Assembly: GCA_024291935.2 (NCBI GenBank)
Contig: JAGTYA010000024.1
Location: forward strand, 5,704,001-5,768,000
Length of the DNA: 64,000 bases
Reading direction: 5' to 3'
Source of the DNA: Okapia johnstoni
Lineage: Eukaryota; Chordata; Mammalia; Artiodactyla; Giraffidae
Within the stretch, counting starts at the first letter, position 1. Each line of letters opens with the position of its first letter. Below are positions 1 through 10,092 of this stretch, piece by piece. The notes beneath the pieces were generated by a model. That model had not been told where the DNA came from. It did not search any database and worked only from the letters and a program-made list of their open reading frames with translations. The position numbers and the translations under genes are program-made.

Positions 1-85
1 TGCTCCACCACTTCCTGTCTGTGTCATTCGGACAAGTTACTAACCTCTCTGAATCCCAGCTCCCTCATCGTAAGATCCTTTTCCG
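1..85 (+). mobile_element. MIR SINE fragment (ancient)
   Basis: The segment has the MIR core order: a 'ccaccacttcctg' segment, a diverged 'gacaagttactaacctctctg' type segment, then 'ccc..ctccctcatcgtaag'. It probably continues off the left edge. An A-run follows at 119-131. Confidence 0.7.
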
Positions 86-160
86 TCTTTAGACCTCAGC
101 TTCCCCGCTAACAACTGCAAAAAAAAAAAAAGGCACATGTCACTGGCTCATCCCTTTCTG

Positions 161-265
161 TGTTCTTGACAGAGTGTGAGCTCCACAGGGCAGGGCCAAG
201 CCCATCTTGCTCGCCACCATGTCCTGGTGTCCAGCACACAGTAGGCCCTCAGTAAGCACTTATCA
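161..265 (+). mobile_element. L2 LINE 3' end fragment
   Basis: It shows the typical L2 tail: 'gagtgtgagctccacagggc' followed by a 'ccagcacacagtagg' and 'tcagtaagcactta' ending. No coding potential remains. Confidence 0.65.
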
Positions 266-311
266 CATCAATGTACAAACAAGGTGTCCTCTTAGCACCC
301 TGCTACCCAGT

Positions 312-425
312 GTGTGCTCTGTGGACCAGCAGCATCACCTGGGAGCACGTTAGAAGAGCAGTGTCTCTGAGCCCGCCCAGCCTCCTGCATCAGAATCACA
401 CCTGCACGACCCCAGGGCCAGTGAT
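312..425 (-). mobile_element. hAT-Charlie relic (MER20/MER5-like)
   Basis: 'ggaccagcagcatcacctgg' followed by a C-rich centre and 'tgcatcagaatcacacctg' resembles the non-autonomous hAT-Charlie elements whose ends carry such motifs. The family assignment is from memory and the ends are not defined. Confidence 0.45.
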
Positions 426-2387
426 CCGAGGAGACACAGCACGGAAGGCCCAGCGGGGCCCTCTCTCCGCGCACAGGGAGGGCCAGGTTTAGGCAGGATG
501 CGTGCAGATCCAAGTGGCCTAGTGGCAGTGGGAGGCTGTCTGTCACTGGCAGGGAGTTGGGTTGGCTTCAGTTAAGTGAGGATGGAGTTTGCTGTTCAGA
601 GCCCAGGTGCTCCATGCATGGGAATGTTTTCTGGTGATCATAGCAGACGCTGTGGGAGCCCTTCCCGTGTCCTCTGGGCACTCACCCTCACACACCAAGG
701 AAGGCAAGGTGCCTGAGGGCACCCGCACCTCTGTGCCTCCTGTTTCCTCCACTAGAGCACGTCCAACAACATTTGCTCACAAAACAGAGTGTCCACTACG
801 CATCGGGAGCTGCCCCTGGCTTGGGGACACAGCTCTGAGCAGAACAAGAAAAGGCCCATCCTCGTGAAGCTGACGTTCGGTGGGGAAACACGAACAGACA
901 CAGCTGTGTCCAGAGGCAGGTGGTGACACGAGCTAAGGGAACACAGGGCAGGGCGAGGGGCTGGGCTGACAGCGTGCGGGCCAGAGGCTGATGTGGCCTC
1001 ACTGCGCGCAGAGTGAGGAGGGGACCAGGGCTCGTCCTGCCTGAACCTCTGGTCCCACACAGAGCTGGGCAAGGGCTGCCCTCGGCCAACACCTGCTGAC
1101 GGAGCGTCCAGAGGGATGGAGCCTCCTCCCTCTGCACTTCTGTGAGGGAGGGGTGGACAAGATGGGCGGAGGGCTAATCTCTCTTCTCCCGTCCTGATGA
1201 GATGTCTCCACACCACCATGTTGCTGGAGAACTCGGGCCCCGGCAACCCCTTTTCCCAGGATCTACAGGCTCTTTGCAGCAGATGGGGGAAAGGGGTGAG
1301 GAGAGAGCAGGACGCCTCCTCGTCCTTCTTTCCCAGGCAAAGCCATCACCCTCTGGAAGAGAGAAAGTGACTCAGATACTCCTCCACCCCAGTGGGGCAG
1401 GCCTGGGGTGGGGACAGAGCAGGAAGTGCTGTATCACAAGGCACTGAAACTGATTCACGGGGTACATTCGCCTCTCGAATGCAAATGCAGACATTTGTGG
1501 CAAGCCGAGAGTTCAGCCGCAAGTGGTCCACAGGCCCTCTTATCACCCTCCCTGTCTTGATGCCTGACAGCAGTTTATTCCCTGTATCGCACGTTTCAAG
1601 AGCATTGTTTTTCTCCGTTTGATAAAGTGAAATTCGTTTAAGGTTCTCATGGTTATTTTATGTCTCCAAAGCATACTTTTCAGGGGAAGATCAATTCCAA
1701 GAAAACATTTAAAGCCTGTGGAAGATAGATCCATTAACAAATGCTAAGTGGCCAGTCGCTGACGGAGGGGGCCTTTGACTAAGACCGAGAAGTGACAGCT
1801 CTGCTGGGAGCCCTGAAACAAGGTTCGGTAAGCCTTTTCTTTTCCCTTTGCCTGAAATTAAAGTTCGTTTGGAGACCAAAGAAGATGATCGAAAGTACAG
1901 ATAGCCAGTCCGGTGTGGTCAGCAGGGGAGGGGCTCCCAGGTCTCTCCCTGGAAAGGGTCTGTGCTCTGCAAAGACAAAATATTTTGGTAATTGTGTGGA
2001 TTGAGGGGCCCCTCGTAGTGTGAATCAATCATCCTCATGTGCAAGCGAGCAGTAAGAGCAGGGGAACCTGAATGTCACCTCGATGCCAGAGTTCACCAGG
2101 GTAAGGAAGGCCAGACTGGGGGTTGTGAATGAGCAGAGATCATTTCTGGAAGGAGACAGAGGGCTGGGGGAGAGCCTAGAGAGGCAGACCACTAACTGTT
2201 AGAGATAAATGGTGGGGTTCAATCCAAAGACTCAGAGTGCTGAAAAGAGGTAACAGCCAGACCTTCATCTGATGACAGATCCACTCAATAAAAATAAAGC
2301 GTAATGACATCAGCTTCCAGCCACTAGGATCATATACGTGCTTGACCCTTTTGGTGTTTTACATGTGTTTCTTCATCTTAGTCTCTT
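426..2387. other. About 2 kb without a gene; possible conserved island at 1440-1760
   Basis: No repeat is clear except a weak old-repeat-like stretch near 820-900. Open frames here, up to 164 codons antisense, have no recognisable domain and overlap one another on both strands, so I treat them as chance. From 1440 to 1760 the sequence is of moderate GC, free of repeats, and holds a perfect octamer ATGCAAAT at 1479-1486. Confidence 0.5.
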
Positions 2388-3535
2388 AATACTTTATTGG
2401 AGTATCATTGACATAAAATAAATTACATGTATTTAAAATGTTTTGGTATACATTCATCACTGCAATCAAGATAATCAATGAACCCATCACCTCCCCACAG
2501 TCTTCATGTGATGTTTTATAATCCCTCTCTCCTGTCCATCTCTGCCCTCCTCCGTCCCCATTACCTGGACAGCCATGGATCTACTTTCTGCCACTATCAA
2601 TAAGTTGGCATTTTCTAGAACTTTATGAAAATGGAATCATAGAGCAACGTGTTCCTTTATATCTGGCATCAGTGTAATTATTTTGAGATCCATCCATGTT
2701 GTTGCATGTATCAATAGTTATTTTATTGCTGAGTAGCATCACATTATACAGACAGGTCAAAGTTGTTCATCCATTGACTTGCCAAAGGGTATTTGGGTTG
2801 TCTCTAGCTTGAGGCTGTTGTATTTAAAGTTCCTGTGGACTTTCAGGTTTCCACTGGGTGAATAACTGGGAGTGGAAAAGCTAGCCCATATGGTAGATGT
2901 TTAGCTTTATAAGAAACTGCTGAACTGTCCTCCAAACTGGTTGTACCATTTTTTACATCCCCACCAGCAATGTGTGAGAGTTCCAGTTCTTCCACACCTT
3001 AGACAAAACTTGGTATGATCCATCTTTTCAATTTTAGCCACTGTGATACCCCAGGTCTACAGAGGCATTTCACTGTGGTTCTAATTTGAGCTTTCCTAAT
3101 CACTCATGATGTTCAGCATTTTTTCATGCACTTATGTATTTGCCATTCATGGATCTTCTTTGATGAAGTATTCAACTCCTTTGCCTATTGCTTATTGGTT
3201 GTTTGTTTTGAGATTTCTTTACATATTCTAGATCTAAATATTTTATCACATACATGCTTTGCAAACATTTTCTTCAAGTCCATGACCTGTATTTTAATTC
3301 TCTTATTATCTTTCAAAGAATAAATGTTTTTAACTGTCATTAACTTCAATTTATCAGTGTTTTCTTTTAAGGATCATGCTTTGGGTATCATATCTAAGAA
3401 ACCTCTGCTTAACCCAAGGTCGCAAAGATTTTCTCCTCTTCTTCTAGAAGTTATATTATTTTAGGATTTATACTCAGATTTGTGATCCATTTTGAATCAA
3501 GTTTTTAAGTGATGTAAGGTATGAACTCTTTTGCA
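2388..3535 (-). mobile_element. L1M LINE, 3' half, antisense
   Basis: The + strand reads as the complement of an old mammalian L1 from its 3' end into ORF2. Recognisable landmarks are 'actttattggagtatcattg' at the 3' side, 'tgctgagtagcatcacatta', 'ccccaccagcaatgtgtgag', and 'taacccaaggtcgcaaagat' towards the ORF2 interior. Many stops and indels mark it as long dead. Confidence 0.85.
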
Positions 3536-4568
3536 TAGAGTTTGGGCTAAGTGACAGCAAGATCAGAAGCACAGCAGAATCACTAATATCAAAGGAAGAA
3601 AAGCAAAAATGTCCTGTGTCCAACATGCACCTTAAGAGAGACAACGAGTTAATGGGCAATGCTGGGGCAGAGATCTCATCATCCAGGGTAAAGTTGTCTC
3701 CAGGGGATGAAGGCATCTTCAACAGTGAGATCCTTGACTGGGACCATGTCACCCCAGTGATGAGCTCTTGGAAGGAGTTGTCAGCTGGGATGTGGGACTG
3801 AAGTGACCTGTCCAAGTGGATACCAAGTGGATACCACCCACCCACAGGCTGGTGTGGGTCTCAGCATTTGCTGTTTCTGGATGAAAACAATGGCTTACTT
3901 TGAGGATTTGAGCCTCCAGACTGTAAACTAATGAAAACACCTAGACTGGTAGTAAGAAGACCCAGTCAACAGGATATACAACTTCACTTGAGAGCGTTTT
4001 GTTCTTATTTTTTGGTGGAAGTTTAAATAGTTCAAAGGGGTCCCATATCAGATGAGCAGCTGTCTGGTCTTTGGCATAATCTCTGGGTAATATGTCCCAG
4101 GAAAGTATGCACCCTCCATCTGGCCTCCAACCCTCATGGAATGGGAGTAAGATCAAAAATTCATAAAGACAGGTTACAACCTGGGGCAAGATAGAAACCA
4201 TCTAGGGGTCCATTGTTGGAATAGAATTTGAAAAGAAGTTGTTTGAGGAGGTCATTATGCCTCTCAATCAAACCAGTTATCTGGGGCTCCTCAGGAACAA
4301 GAAAGTCCTATTAAATACCTTTTGCAAGTACCCAGTATTGTGTATTTTGAAAAGTAAGTACATACATGTCTTTGTTACTACAAGTAGTATCTGTAATCCC
4401 AAAGAAAGTTAGAAGTGGTATAGAAGTGTTATAGTTAGACCTTGCACTGTGGCCTTAGTATACAGACAAATGAGTGATTTTGATTTATATTTTACGTGTC
4501 TGTGAGGCAAAAGTTTCCCAGGGTCATGATTTTGGTTCTGTTTGTTTTCATTTGATTTTACCCTGAAG

Positions 4569-4752
4569 CTCTCGCTTGCTCAGTCATGTCCAACTTTTTG
4601 CAGCCCTATGGACTATAGCCTGCCAGGCTCTTCTGTCCATGGAATTATCCCAGGAAGAATACTGGAGAGCCAGTTTCCATTTCCTACTCCAAAGGATCTT
4701 CCTGACCCAGGGATCAAAACTGAGTCCCTTGTGCCTCCTGTACTGCAGGTGA
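4569..4752 (-). mobile_element. Bov-tA SINE (truncated head)
   Basis: The complement of a Bov-tA element runs from the 'gctcagtcatgtccaac' tail part to the 'tgtactgcaggtga' head part; the extreme tRNA-like head is missing. It sits between 14-bp target duplications at 4555-4568 and 4753-4766 (attttacc[c/t]tgaag, one mismatch), so the boundaries are firm. It interrupts the retroviral pol relic. Confidence 0.92.
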
Positions 4753-5536
4753 ATTTTACCTTGAAGGGAACAATTTTTAGGCCATGGCCCAACAATGTAC
4801 AATAAACGTTCAAGGGGGGGCCACTTGTTGGCCAGGACACTCAGTGCAGAGATGATTGCCTGAAGTGTGGCTAAGTGTGCTGTTTCTTGGGTCCCCTCCT
4901 TTATCGGGATCATCCTGGCTGAAGGATGGAAAAGAGCAACATTTTACCATACTTCTATCACCCATGATGATTATCAGTGCCATTCATGTAATCATTGCTA
5001 TTCACTCAGTGAATCCCGCAGGGATTTCCAAGTAGCCAAAGAGTCTGGGGGAAGGGTGACATCCTCTCACACGTGGTATTTGGCACAGGACTGAGGACAG
5101 GGGAAGCCACCCCCTTCTGCAGGAGGAACATACCAGAGGGCCCAAATTTTGCTCCACCATGTCTCAAAGTCTTAAGCCTTAAGGAAGCTTCTGTCTCCAT
5201 GCTCCAGTGTAATGCACGTCTGGGTACAGAGGGTCACAAGCTCAAGGTCTGTGAGAGTCTCCATTGTCCAGAGAGCCCAGCATGGAGCCAGTTATTTGCT
5301 GTTTTAATCATGTGTAGCTAGAGGCTGAGAGCATTTTCTTGCATTAGGAAGCTTTGGGTAAACATGGCTGTCATAAATGGTCCAGAGATCCCCTGGTGGA
5401 GGGCATGACAAGAGGCTGAGAAGGCCTGAGAAGAAGCTGCCAAAGTCTAAGTGCTTGTTGATCCATTTTGGAAGTAAAATTTGCTGCCATCAGAACCCCA
5501 AAATGACTAAAAGAAGCTGGACTTAAATGCCCTTAA

Positions 5537-5738
5537 CTGTTGGTCGCTCAGTTGTGTCTGACTCTTTGCAACCCCATGGACTGTAGCCTGCCAGATTCTT
5601 TTGTCCATGGAATTCTCCAGGTAAGAACACTGGGGTGGGTTGCCATTCCCTTCTCCAGGGAATCTTCCCAATCCAAGGATTGAACCCAGGTCTCCTAAAT
5701 TTCAGGTGGATTCTTTACTGTCTGAGACACCAGAGAAG
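5537..5738 (-). mobile_element. Bov-tA SINE
   Basis: A complete ruminant SINE in antisense, from 'ggtcgctcagttgtgtctga' to the tRNA-derived head 'gagacaccagagaagcc'. A short ccttaa repeat at 5531-5536 and 5739-5744 may be the target duplication. It splits the reverse transcriptase and RNase H parts of the pol relic. Confidence 0.9.
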
Positions 5739-6004
5739 CCTTAATAAGTGTCAAATAAGTCTCCTTGAAGGAGTATGTCATCAATAAAATGACAGCTATT
5801 CTCCTGGAGAAGAGGGGATGTAGTGAAGATCTTGTCTGCAAAGATTGTGACAGCTCAAGGGGTCCTGTGGGTGGTCTGGAAAAAGTGTGTCTCTTCCAAG
5901 GTGAAGGCAAACCACAGCTGAGAGGCTGGTGAAATTGGTGCTGAACAGAATGTATTAGCCAAATTTTTAGGAGCAAAATATTTGCTGGCTGCTGATTGGA
6001 TGTA

Positions 6005-6212
6005 CTAAGTCGTTTCGGTTGTGTCCAACTCTTTGCAACTCCATGGACTGTAGCCCACCAGGTTCCTCTGTCCATGGGATTCTCCAGGCAAGTATACTGG
6101 AGTGGGTTGCCATGCCCTCCACCAGGGGATCTTCCCTACCCAGGGATCAAATCCGGGTCTCCTGTGTCTTCTGTATTGCAGGCATATTCTTTACCACTGA
6201 GCCACAAGGAGT
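6005..6212 (-). mobile_element. Bov-tA SINE
   Basis: Antisense copy from 'ctaagtcgtttcggttgtgt' to the head 'ccactgagccacaaggag', with the usual 'tggagtgggttgccatgcc' centre. It lies between the pol relic and the first BovB segment. Confidence 0.9.
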
Positions 6213-6248
6213 CAATAATTTTAATAATATTTGATACTGGGTATGAGG

Positions 6249-6905
6249 GATCACAATAAACTGTGGAAACGTCTTAAGATATGGGACTACCAGACCACCT
6301 TACCTGCCTCCTGAGAAACCTGTACGCAGGTCAAGAAGCAACAGTTAGAACCAGACATGGAACAACAGATTGGTTCCAAACTGGGAAAGGAGTACATCAA
6401 GGCTGTATATTGTCACCCGGCTTATTTAACTGAAATACAGAGCACATCATGTGAAATGCTGGGCTGGATGAAGCACAAGCTGGAATCAAGATTGCTGGGA
6501 GAAATATAAATAATCTCAGATATGCAGATGATACTGTCATATTGGCAGAAAGCAAAGAGGAACTAAAGAACCTTTTGATGAAATTGAAAGAGGAGAGTGA
6601 AAAATCTGGCTTAAAACTCAACATTCAAAAAACTTAAGATCGTGTCATCGAGTCCCATCACTTCATAGCAAATGGAAGGGGAAAAAATGGAAACAGTAAC
6701 AGACTTTATTTTCTTGGGCTCCAAAATCACTGCAGACAGTGACTGCTGCCATAAAATTAAAAGGTGCTTGCTTCTTGGAAGAAAAGCTATGACAAAGCTA
6801 GACAGCATATTAAAAAGCAGAAACATCACTTTGCTGACAAAGATCCATCTACTCAAAGCTATGGTTTTTCCAGTAGTCATGTACAAATGTGAGAGTTGGA
6901 CCATA
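6249..6905 (+). mobile_element. BovB (RTE) LINE, 5' part of a split copy
   Basis: BovB reverse transcriptase sequence starts inside ORF2 at 'gatcacaataaactgtgg' and runs through the catalytic YADD codons at 6521-6532. It carries frameshifts and a stop. It breaks off at 6905, where an L1 fragment follows; the same BovB resumes at 7815 exactly where it stopped. RTE elements nick and prime at a target and are usually 5' truncated, as here. Confidence 0.93.
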
Positions 6906-7814
6906 CATGAAAAGATGCTCAACATCACTCATTATTAGAGAAATGCAAATCAAAACCACAATGAGGTACCATTACACACCAGTCAGAATGGCCGCTATCC
7001 AAAAGTCTACAAGCAATAAATGCTGGAGAGGGTGTGGAGAAAAGGGAACCCTCTTACACTGTTGGTGGGAATGCAAACTAGTACAGCCACTATGGAGAAC
7101 AGTGTGGAGATTCCTTAAAAAACTGGGAATAGAACTGCCATATGATCCAGCAATCCCACTGCTAGGCATATACACCGAGGAAACCAGAATTGAAAGAGAC
7201 GCGTGTACCCCAATGTTCATCGCAGCACTGTTTACAATAGCCAGGACATGGAAGCAACCTAGATGTCCATCGGCAGACGAATGGATAAGGAAGCGGTGGT
7301 GCATATACACAATGGAATATTACTCAGCCATTAAAAAGAATACATTTGAATTGGTTCTATTGAGATGGATGAAACTGGAGCCCATTATACAGAGTGAAGT
7401 GAGCCAGAAAGAAAAGCACCAATACAGTATACTAATGCATGTATATGGAATTTGAAAGATGGTAATGGTAACCCTATATGTGAGACAGAATAAGAGACAC
7501 AGATGCATAGAACAGTCCTGTGGACTCTGAGGGAGAAGGTGAGGGTTGGACGTTCTGGGACAATAACATTGAAACATGTATATTGTCATATGTGAAGCAG
7601 AACACCATTCCATGTTCTATGCATGGGACGGATGCTCAGGGATGGAGCGTTGGGATGACACAGAGGGATGGGAGGGGGAGGGAGGTGGGAGGAGGGTTTG
7701 GGAGGGGGAGCACATGTGAATCCATGGCTGATTCATGTCGATGTATGGCAAAAACTACTACAATATTGTAAAGTAATTAGCCCCCAACTAAAATAAATTA
7801 AAAAAAAAAAAAAA
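6906..7814 (+). mobile_element. Ruminant L1 3' end inserted in BovB, with poly(A)
   Basis: 5'-truncated L1: the C-terminal ORF2 codons open from about 6908 to 7455, then a GGGAGG-rich 3' UTR at 7660-7710 and a terminal A-run at 7800-7814. The encoded tail contains the familiar '[16 protein letters not shown]' segment. Its intact open frame of about 180 codons suggests a fairly recent insertion. No clear target duplication is visible. Confidence 0.95.
6908..7455 (+). pseudogene. L1 ORF2 C-terminal fragment, open frame
   Basis: About 182 codons of the L1 ORF2 protein C-terminus without an internal stop, ending at the natural stop before the 3' UTR. It includes a cysteine- and histidine-containing stretch (C-x3-C ... 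H-C-W-W-E-C), typical of the end of ORF2p. Endonuclease and reverse transcriptase domains are absent because of 5' truncation, so it is non-functional. Confidence 0.9.
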
Positions 7815-8209
7815 GAAAGCTGAGCACGAAAGACTTGATGCTTTTGAACTATGGTGCTGGAGAAGACTCTTGAGAGTCCCTTGGACAGTAAGGAGATCAA
7901 ACCAGTCAATCTTAAAGGAAATCAAACCTAAGTATTCATTGGAAGGACTGACGCTGAAGCTGAAGCGCCTATACTTTGGCCACCTGACGTGAAAAGCTGA
8001 CTCATTGGAAAAGACCCTGATGCTGGGAAAGATTGAAGGCAGGAGAAGGAGGTGACAGATGATGAGACTGTTGGATGGCATCATCGACTCAATGGACATG
8101 AGTTTGAGCAAGCTCCGGGAGATAATGATGGACAGGGAAGCCTGGCATGCTGCCATCCATGGGTCGCAAAGAGTCAGACACTGCCGAGCGACTGAACAAC
8201 AACAACCAA
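7815..8209 (+). mobile_element. BovB LINE, 3' part of the split copy
   Basis: Continues the BovB of 6249-6905 from 'gaaagctgagcacgaaagac' to the 3' end 'gagcgactgaacaacaacaa', the short-repeat tail seen on RTE elements. One internal frame stays open at 8059-8289, extending past the element. Confidence 0.93.
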
Positions 8210-8597
8210 GGAGGGCCCTAAAGGATGGAACCACAGCATGCAAGTTGCAACAATCCCCCATGACATGCCCTTTATTTTTTCCAATTTAAAAAGCAGGCAA
8301 AATTGGGCTGTCAAATAGAGAAGTGGGGATAATCACTTTTTGTTAATTAAGATGTATGTAACACAGTTTAATACTTGCAAGGGCCTGTATTAAATTACAT
8401 TGGGCCATATTAACAGTTTTAACTGGGGAGGAGAGTGAGAGAGCCTATGGGATCTCATTTTTTTCAATATAATTTCACTTGTGGGAGGCAAAGATTTAAT
8501 TTTATTATTCATTGTGTCAGAGTATCTATGCATAGCATGGGATTTCTTAGGACAGTGGGTACTATGATGATGGGAAATTTAGATAAGTTTACAGTGA
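8210..8597. other. AT-rich spacer, nothing recognised
   Basis: No gene and no repeat that I can name. It contains the left copy of the target duplication of the next SINE at 8589-8597. Confidence 0.4.
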
Positions 8598-8904
8598 AAG
8601 TGAAAAGTCGTTCAGTCGTGTCCGACTTTTTGAGACCCCATGGACTATACAGTCCATGGAATTCTCCAGGGCCAGAATACTGGAGTGAGTATCCGGGGGA
8701 TCTTCCTAACCCAGGGATCGAACCCAGGTCTCCCAAATTGCAGGTGGATTCTTTACCAGCTGAACCACAAGGGAAGATCAAGAATACTGGACTGGGTAGC
8801 CTATCCCTTCTCCAGGGGATCTTCCTGATCCAGGAATCAAACCAGGGTCTCCTGCATTGCAGCCCGAACTCTTTACAAACTGAGCTATCAGGGAAACCCT
8901 ACAA
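8598..8904 (-). mobile_element. Bov-tA SINE with a doubled tRNA-derived head (Bov-tA3-like)
   Basis: An antisense SINE of about 300 bp. After the first head ('ccagctgaaccacaaggga', near 8756-8775) a second tRNA-derived unit follows, ending 'ctgagctatcagggaaacc'. The tail unit has the 'actatacagtccatggaatt' variant. Exact 9-bp target duplications ttacagtga lie at 8589-8597 and 8905-8913, so both heads arrived in one insertion. Confidence 0.85.
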
Positions 8905-8913
8905 TTACAGTGA

Positions 8914-9286
8914 GACAAGTCTATTTCTCCCTATTTGATATTTAGTTAATTTGCTAGGATTATGCTGGGGTGACAAGTTTAAATTTAGTGTGACTCCCAG
9001 GTATAACTATTTCGAGTCCCAGTACTGACAAAGTGTTTTGTCAATCAGTGCATTTTAACAAACGCTTAAAATAAATAAATTAATAAAATTAATTTGGAAT
9101 CTAGGCTACCGAGTCACAAAGTCAATCAGCACCTCTATTACCTTTCTGTTCTGTAAATTCTTTTAGTATGTAAAGGTTGAATATATGTTGTATATAATTA
9201 TTATACATGTCATTTGTTACATGCAATTTTAGTATATAAATTGTAGAATTCCAACCAGATCAAATTATGGAATTTTGCTTTAATTT
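8914..9286. other. AT-rich spacer, nothing recognised
   Basis: No gene and no confident repeat. Short AT-rich runs such as 'aaataaataaattaataaaa' near 9070 are simple sequence. Confidence 0.4.
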
Positions 9287-9580
9287 CAGTTCAGTTCAGT
9301 TCAGTCGCTCAGTCATGTCCAACTCTTTGCGACCCCATGGACTGCAGCATGCCAGGCCTCCCTGTCCATCACCAACTCCCAGAGTTTACTTAAACTCATG
9401 TCCATTGAGTCGGTGATGCCATTCAATCATCTCATCCACTGTCGTCCCCTTCTTCCCCCACCTTCAATCTTTCCCAGCATCAGAGTCTTTTCCAAGGAAC
9501 AGTTCTTTGCATCAGGTGGCCAAAGTATTGGAGTTTTAGCTTCAGCATTAGTCCTTCCAATGAATGTTCAGGACTGGTTT
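9287..9580 (-). mobile_element. BovB LINE 3' end, antisense
   Basis: Complement of the BovB 3' terminus: a (cagtt)n start, then 'ccaggcctccctgtccatca' and a 'gcatcaggtggccaaagtat' segment. It is truncated after 'aatgttcaggactggttt', leaving about 290 bp. Confidence 0.93.
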
Positions 9581-9649
9581 GTTGGAAATCTAACATTTAT
9601 ATACCAAAATGTTATGACACACACATATATATACAAATATATATGAAAA

Positions 9650-9849
9650 AAGTGAAAGTGTTAGTCGCTCAGTCATGTCCAACTCTTTGCAACCCCATGC
9701 CCACCAAGCTCCTCTGGAATTCTCCAGGCAAGAATACTGGAGTGGGTTGCTGTTTCCTTCTCCAGGGGATCTTCCTGACCCAGGGATCAAACCTGGGTCT
9801 CCTGCATTGCAGGCAGATTCTTTACCATCTGAGCCACTACGGAAGCCCT
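9650..9849 (-). mobile_element. Bov-tA SINE
   Basis: Antisense copy from 'gtgaaagtgttagtcgctca' to the head 'gagccactacggaagccc'. A short deletion removes part of the 'ggactgtagcccacc' segment near 9700. It is directly joined to the microsatellite that follows. Confidence 0.93.
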
Positions 9850-9892
<43 letters not shown>

Positions 9893-10092
9893 TATATATA
9901 TAAAACTAATATATTTTTATTATATGTATATTTTACATAATTATGCAAATTTTATATGTATATTTATGTGTACATAAATTATATGTATATTTTATGTATT
10001 AAACGTATTATATTTTTGTGTTATATGTGTATTATATGTATTATATTTTTATATTATGTGTATTTTTGTATTATATTATATGTATATTTTAA
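9850..10092. repeat. TA/CA microsatellite and AT-rich minisatellite
   Basis: Begins as (taca)n, (ta)n and (ca)n from 9850 to 9905. It then becomes an irregular repeat of 'ttatatgtatatttt'-like units to about 10092, almost pure A+T. Confidence 0.9.

Larger units (their letters stand above)
3536..5990 (-). mobile_element. Degraded endogenous retrovirus pol region (ERVL/ERV3-like), antisense
   Basis: On the minus strand, parts of a retroviral pol follow in the right order. A reverse transcriptase part lies at about 5990-5745, with the catalytic box read as F-I-D-D-I-L-L at 5788-5768. An RNase H-like stretch lies near 4910-4770. An integrase part lies at 4307-4208, with a G-L-I-E-R segment like the glutamate end of the DD35E core. 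Several stops and frame changes separate the parts, so no product is possible. Bov-tA SINEs interrupt it at 4569-4752 and 5537-5738. No LTR, gag or env was recognised beside it; 3536-3900 is included only by position. The class is inferred from the motif style and is uncertain. Confidence 0.6.

Noticed and set aside
752..1246. 164-codon antisense open frame
   Set aside because: No domain, overlapped by frames in other phases, GC-rich region where stops are rare. No splice or start support.
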